A DNA stretch of 64,000 nucleotides from Nitrospira sp. UBA2082 (GTDB taxonomy: Bacteria; Nitrospirota; Nitrospiria; Nitrospirales; Nitrospiraceae), in assembly GCA_002331335.1 (NCBI GenBank), contig DCZO01000035.1, forward strand, positions 196,203 to 260,202, given 5' to 3'. The first letter of the stretch is position 1. Each line of letters opens with the position of its first letter. The notes under the pieces are model-generated. The model was not told the origin of the DNA. It saw only the letters and a list, made by a program, of their open reading frames with translations, and searched no databases. Both the position numbers and the translations under genes were made by a program. Shown in pieces: positions 59,671-64,000 of this stretch.

Positions 59671-62600
59671 CTATTTGAAATGGATTTTTTCAATCCCGCT
59701 CAATCCTCTAATATTGATGTCGATCGTTGGCCCAAATTGCTTGCTCTCGCGGAATCCTATACTACCCAGCCCAGGAATTTCTCGAAACGTCCCATTATAT
59801 GTCGCTTTGTCAATCACATTTCCCAATTTACTTAACTCGGCAGTCAACGCTTCTCGCTGGCTGATAGGGACTACCCTGATTAATTCCTGGCCACCCTTGC
59901 CCGCTGCCTCCCCGATCAGTTTTCCTCCTGGCTTCAAAATGTTTTGAAGCTGTTGCAGCACCTTGTTGGCACCAGCCCCGGCAAAGCCTCCAATCGCTGG
60001 CACATAGAACTTCGATTGACTGGGATCCGGGTGCGGAACCTTAAAGCCGACAGGCATTACGGGGCCGCCATGACCTATCGGATTATCCACAGAAGCATAA
60101 ATTGCCTCATCCATTGAATGCGGAACTGCCTGGGCCATTCCTAGGCTTTGTTGCCCCGAGTCCACAGCAGAAGAGTAATCATCAGCAAACGTGTGCGTCT
60201 CGTTATGGGTAATCCACACCTCAGGACTAATCGCATCAATGCTATAAAATCCTGGGTCTCTCACGCCCACCACATCGACTGTCGGAATTTCGACGGTTTC
60301 CATGCAACTGCACGTGTGATGCCATAGCCCACCCCTGCCATATGACACCCAGAGCCCAGTGGGATCGGTATAGATGAGCGGATTGTTCCGGACATAGCTA
60401 TAGCGGTTAAGATCTTGCGGATTCAGAGGGTCGGTCACGAGAGTGTCGGCGCTGATGAACCGACCCAGCGGAGCATCATACTGCCGGGCGTCATAGTCAT
60501 AGAGACCGGTATTGTCGAGTTCCTGGCCCGTAAACTTGTAGGGCACATCGACGGCAGGAGTCGTGAAGCTTTGATTCGTCCGCGTCCCGCCGAATGGATA
60601 ATAGCTGACCGCCTGGACCTTGGCCCCCGTGCTATCCGTAATCACGCTGGAACTGCCCAGATGATCCCCGTGCCAGTAATGCACGGTGCCATTGTCGGCC
60701 ACCGTTGCAACGCGGATGTCATTGGCCCACACGAAGCGGCTGCAACTGGTAGTTGTGCCGTTTGTGTCACACTCATAGAGTTTACTGATGTACCGCGTGG
60801 TGATGGCCCCTACGATCTTCTTCACGCGCCCACCGTCTCCGTCATAGACGAAGGTGGTAGTCACACCGCCTTGCACCGTGGTCAGCGGCTTGTTTTCGAA
60901 ATTCCAGGTATACGTCCGCCCCGCGCCCGTGAGCATGTTGCCGTTGTTATCGTAGGTATAGGTGTTGGCTCCGGCGGCAGTCACCGCATGGGGGCGCACG
61001 ACCCCCGCGCCGCTGGTGGGATAGGTATAGGCGCCGAGCTGTGAGTTATTCGTCAGATTGCCGATCTGGTTATAGGCATAGGTCAGCGTGGCAGTGGCCC
61101 CGCCGGCCCCATAGGGGCCCATAGCACTGGTCAACCGATCGAGCGTGTCATAGCCAAAGTCGTGATTCCCATTGAGCGGATCGGTGATGAGATCCACGTT
61201 GCCGTCCGCCGTGAAGGTATAGGTCAAGTCTTGGAGAACCGGATTGGTCCCCTTCTGCGTCTTGAGGGTACAGAGCTTGAAACTATTGGCAGGAATACAG
61301 GACGCATGCGCTGGATCAGCATAGGTCTGGGTGGTCACCACCCCATTGCCGTAGGTGAGGGTTTGGGCCTGGCCGTGCGAGGTGTAGTTGGAATAGGTGG
61401 CATAAATGGTTGTGCCACTCCCCGCCTTATCTTGGACCTTGTCTAACACCGGGCCGGTGTAGAGATACTCCACCGTCTTCGCCGGACTGCTGGGATACGT
61501 CACGTCTTTCAACCGGCCCAGGCCGTCATATACACTGCTCGTCACATAGGTCGTGCCATCGAGCACTTTGGTGCTCTTACTGATGCGTCCCATCGCATCG
61601 TATTCAAACGTGACATTCGTCGCGGCATCGGTGACTTGTTTGAGGCGGCCCTTGCGATTAAGCGTCGTGACGGTATCGTCATAGGTATAAACAACGTCGC
61701 CGCTGCCTTGAGCCTTCTGGGTGGTGAAGTCTTTTTGCGTGCGGCGATTGAGGCCATCATATAGGAACCAGAGCGTTTGACCCTTGGCATCAGTCTGCCG
61801 TTTAAGGTTACCCGTGGGATAGTATTCATAGTTCCAGCAAGGTGCGGCATACCAGGGATAGGTCGCGTTGGGCGTGAGCGCAGTGAGATCACCACACGTG
61901 CTCGTCCCATTGGTGCTCATGTCGGGATCCGACATGGCGAGCTTCCGGCTTAACGTGTCGTACCGCATGGTGGTGCGGTTGCCCAGGGCATCGACCACTT
62001 TGGTCAGATTGCCCAGGAGATCATAGGTATAGTTCGTCGTGGCGTAGGGGGTCCCCACGGCTGTGTCACAGGTACTCGTCGTCGTACTATATTCTTGAAT
62101 CGTGACGGCCCGCCCATAGGCATCCTTGGTTTCACGCTTGCGGGCGCCAGTCGGATCCACGGTGACGGTCACAAAGGGGGCATAACAGGTCTTCGTGGTG
62201 AGCGGCGTGCCACTCAGGGTCTCGGGATGGGTGACTTGGGTCACGCGGCCTAGCGCGTCATAGGTCATGGTCCGCCAGCGATTGGTGACGGATTCGGTGG
62301 TTTTGTAATAGGGCAGGCTGGTGCGGAACACCTGACCCTTGCCATCGTACTGGGTCTCGGTCACGAGGGTGGTACCATTCGGGCCGCTGCTCTCCTTCTT
62401 GAAAGTCCGGCCCAGCCCGTCAAAGAAAGCACTGGACGTCAGGGCCGCAGGGAGACTCGCCCCGCTGCTGCTGGTCGTGAGTTTCTGCGTCCCGATTACC
62501 CCAAACTCGGCGAGGGTCGGATAGGTCACTTGGGTCATCAAGCCATCGGGTGCTGTGGTCTTGGTTTTGCGGCCCAGCGCGTCATACTCATGGTTCACCA

Positions 62601-64000
62601 CCTTGCCGTTTGGATCGGTCACGCTCTTGACTGCGCCGTAGAACCCCGTGGCAGTCGAAATCGGCTCGCCGTTGACGCCGTAGTAGACCGTGGTGGTCAC
62701 GTGGCCGAGCTGGTTGGTACTTGTCAGCGGAAACGTGACGGTCGCTGTATCATAGCTCAGCGTTGTCTTGTTGTTGTTGGGATCACAACTGAAGAGTATG
62801 TTGCCATAGCTGTCGTACGCTATTCTTGAAACGGGACTGGTTCCACCAGAAAGCCACCGGGTGATTTTGGTCACGTGCCCTTTCGTCGGGCTCGCTCCAT
62901 CGCCTGTCATTGTCGTACAACCCGTGCCAGTACCATCGTACAGAAAGTCCGTCCGAGACAGTTGAGTGGTGGTTCCTAACCCTGCATAGATGGTTTCACT
63001 TGTAGGGAAACTGACCAGATAGTCAGTCGTATTAGGCGTAAATGTCCGCACGACGGTCTTCTCGTCGCCCGTTACACTGATGTCACCATGATGGCTCTCT
63101 TTCAGCACGTTACCATACGCATCGTAGTCTGCCGCGACAAAGGTGACCCGTGTGGTCTTACAGGGGCCACCATCACACAGAAGACTATCGACCTTCGCTG
63201 GTGGATTAAACCATGGAGCGGTCGTATTCGTCCCGATGAGATCGGCGAGATACGTAGTTTCGGTTTTGGTATAAAGAAGGCTATCGCTCTTGCGCCGCAC
63301 TTCGACCCGATACGGCTTCCCCTTCATATACCCGTTTACCGCGCCTGGATCCTCGGTGTCGACGGGATTCAGTTCGTTGCCTTGATGGAACCAGGTGGTC
63401 GTGACTGTCTTCTCGGCATCCGTAGCACCAGGACTTGTCACCACCACGGTCTTAAACCCTCGGGATTGATAGCCCCCGGTATATGAATAGGTTGTCGTTG
63501 AAGAGATCCCAGTACAGGTAGCGGTTGTACTACTCCAGTCATCGCAGACAGCAAGACTCGTCACAACGTACACTGGTGAGGGCAACTGGGTTTGAGTAGT
63601 CGTCAAGTACGACGAGGGCGTATACGTGATGGTTGTCCTACCACCGAGACCGTTGGCGACAGATACCAACAGATCGGATGCAATTAAGCCCGATCCGGAT
63701 CGTGCGATGGAGACCGTCCCGGCATTGAAGCAATAGAGATCTGCCTTGCCGTCCCCATTAAAATCTCCCGCACCGACAGTGCCGGCATTACACCACCCGC
63801 TGATCCAGACCCCGGTATCGACAAAGGAGAATCCCGTGGATAACGCGATCGCTGTGGTGCCGTCCGTCGGATGACAATAGAGGTCCTGTTTGCCATCGCC
63901 ATTCGCATCGATGATGCCGAATTGCCCGCTCGTGCACCAGTTCGTCAGCCAGTTGCCTTGATCAATGAATGCCACCCCCGTCGAGATTGCAATCTTGGTA
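59671..64000 (-). CDS. Rhs-family polymorphic toxin (5' partial)
   Basis: The frame is open to the window edge, so the N terminus is missing; 1443 codons are visible. It starts with FG-GAP/VCBS repeats (DANGDGKQDLYC, DFNGDGKADLYC), then many YD repeats (YDSYGNILFSC, YDALGRKTKTT, YDTLSRKLAMS, FEYDAMGRISKS) and ends with the Rhs core (RYSYVRNNPLIYTDPTGLW, about 60.35 kb). The last 225 residues after this are a variable toxin tip, lower in GC, ending in GFRESKQFGPTIDINIRGLS and IEKIHFK. This ending resembles nuclease-type toxin tips, but no catalytic residue can be assigned with certainty. Confidence 0.93.
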   Translation of the reverse strand, partial: TKIAISTGVAFIDQGNWLTNWCTSGQFGIIDANGDGKQDLYCHPTDGTTAIALSTGFSFVDTGVWISGWCNAGTVGAGDFNGDGKADLYCFNAGTVSIARSGSGLIASDLLVSVANGLGGRTTITYTPSSYLTTTQTQLPSPVYVVTSLAVCDDWSSTTATCTGISSTTTYSYTGGYQSRGFKTVVVTSPGATDAEKTVTTTWFHQGNELNPVDTEDPGAVNGYMKGKPYRVEVRRKSDSLLYTKTETTYLADLIGTNTTAPWFNPPAKVDSLLCDGGPCKTTRVTFVAADYDAYGNVLKESHHGDISVTGDEKTVVRTFTPNTTDYLVSFPTSETIYAGLGTTTQLSRTDFLYDGTGTGCTTMTGDGASPTKGHVTKITRWLSGGTSPVSRIAYDSYGNILFSCDPNNNKTTLSYDTATVTFPLTSTNQLGHVTTTVYYGVNGEPISTATGFYGAVKSVTDPNGKVVNHEYDALGRKTKTTAPDGLMTQVTYPTLAEFGVIGTQKLTTSSSGASLPAALTSSAFFDGLGRTFKKESSGPNGTTLVTETQYDGKGQVFRTSLPYYKTTESVTNRWRTMTYDALGRVTQVTHPETLSGTPLTTKTCYAPFVTVTVDPTGARKRETKDAYGRAVTIQEYSTTTSTCDTAVGTPYATTNYTYDLLGNLTKVVDALGNRTTMRYDTLSRKLAMSDPDMSTNGTSTCGDLTALTPNATYPWYAAPCWNYEYYPTGNLKRQTDAKGQTLWFLYDGLNRRTQKDFTTQKAQGSGDVVYTYDDTVTTLNRKGRLKQVTDAATNVTFEYDAMGRISKSTKVLDGTTYVTSSVYDGLGRLKDVTYPSSPAKTVEYLYTGPVLDKVQDKAGSGTTIYATYSNYTSHGQAQTLTYGNGVVTTQTYADPAHASCIPANSFKLCTLKTQKGTNPVLQDLTYTFTADGNVDLITDPLNGNHDFGYDTLDRLTSAMGPYGAGGATATLTYAYNQIGNLTNNSQLGAYTYPTSGAGVVRPHAVTAAGANTYTYDNNGNMLTGAGRTYTWNFENKPLTTVQGGVTTTFVYDGDGGRVKKIVGAITTRYISKLYECDTNGTTTSCSRFVWANDIRVATVADNGTVHYWHGDHLGSSSVITDSTGAKVQAVSYYPFGGTRTNQSFTTPAVDVPYKFTGQELDNTGLYDYDARQYDAPLGRFISADTLVTDPLNPQDLNRYSYVRNNPLIYTDPTGLWVSYGRGGLWHHTCSCMETVEIPTVDVVGVRDPGFYSIDAISPEVWITHNETHTFADDYSSAVDSGQQSLGMAQAVPHSMDEAIYASVDNPIGHGGPVMPVGFKVPHPDPSQSKFYVPAIGGFAGAGANKVLQQLQNILKPGGKLIGEAAGKGGQELIRVVPISQREALTAELSKLGNVIDKATYNGTFREIPGLGSIGFRESKQFGPTIDINIRGLSGIEKIHFK

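Overview
The window reads as a piece of a bacterial chromosome, moderately GC-rich and densely coded, most likely from a Nitrospira-type nitrite oxidiser (phylum Nitrospirota). I infer this from the mix of a LuxI/LuxR quorum-sensing pair, PCP_red-domain proteins in a gene set with no photosynthesis genes, Gram-negative envelope genes (lolA, pal, FadL and OprO/P porins), pyruvate dehydrogenase E1 as separate alpha and beta subunits, and a hairpin intergenic repeat that I associate with Nitrospira genomes from memory. No marker gene fixes the taxonomy.

Layout. 1-7.3 kb: a kinase-like protein without its phospho-acceptor His, 3-methyladenine glycosylase, glyoxalase, a DapF homologue lacking both catalytic cysteines, a four-helix-bundle gene, uvrC and a frameshifted FadL porin. 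7.4-11.8 kb: a signalling island with luxR and luxI (convergent), an excellent lux box, a NarX/NarL-type two-component pair and a degenerate receiver-DHp protein. 11.8-16.6 kb: UPF0114 protein, HerA-like ATPase, a second four-helix-bundle gene, a DUF486 protein and a cyclase-like gene. 16.9-24.5 kb: uvrA, then acetolactate synthase and pdhA-pdhB-pdhC on the minus strand. 24.8-31.5 kb: ubiE, two radical-SAM enzymes, a universal-stress/PCP_red protein and a CopD-like membrane protein. 31.5-44.1 kb: a possible structured RNA, a 2OG oxygenase, ftsK-lolA, and a phosphate regulon (porin, pstS-C-A-B, phoU) with two PHO boxes made of 11-bp repeats. 44.2-58.7 kb: small envelope proteins, msrA, PilZ, pal, two unlisted small genes, tRNA-Arg, aroE-aroK, SDR, trmI, a NfeD protease-slipin pair, a sigma-70 factor, lipB and gdhA. 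58.7-64 kb: a LuxR pseudogene and an Rhs toxin with probable immunity gene; the Rhs gene runs off the window.

The most unusual pattern is a set of elements built from degenerate 7-bp tandem repeats, one array direct and one inverted. Two of them bracket genes for S23/IVS four-helix-bundle proteins (3.54-4.06 kb and 15.01-15.48 kb). Others are gene-less (12.43, 25.57, 29.52 and perhaps 32.80 kb), and one sits in frame inside the HerA-like gene (13.44 kb). The heptad sequence differs between loci but the period and the inverted layout are kept. This looks like a family of small mobile or mobilisable elements with cargo-free derivatives.

How the genes work together: the LuxR protein and AHL signal probably act on luxI through the lux box. 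The Pst-PhoU set plus porin makes a complete phosphate-starvation uptake route from outer membrane to cytoplasm. The PCP_red cluster suggests a shared redox or tetrapyrrole/radical chemistry module. UvrA and UvrC supply two of the three excision-repair subunits.
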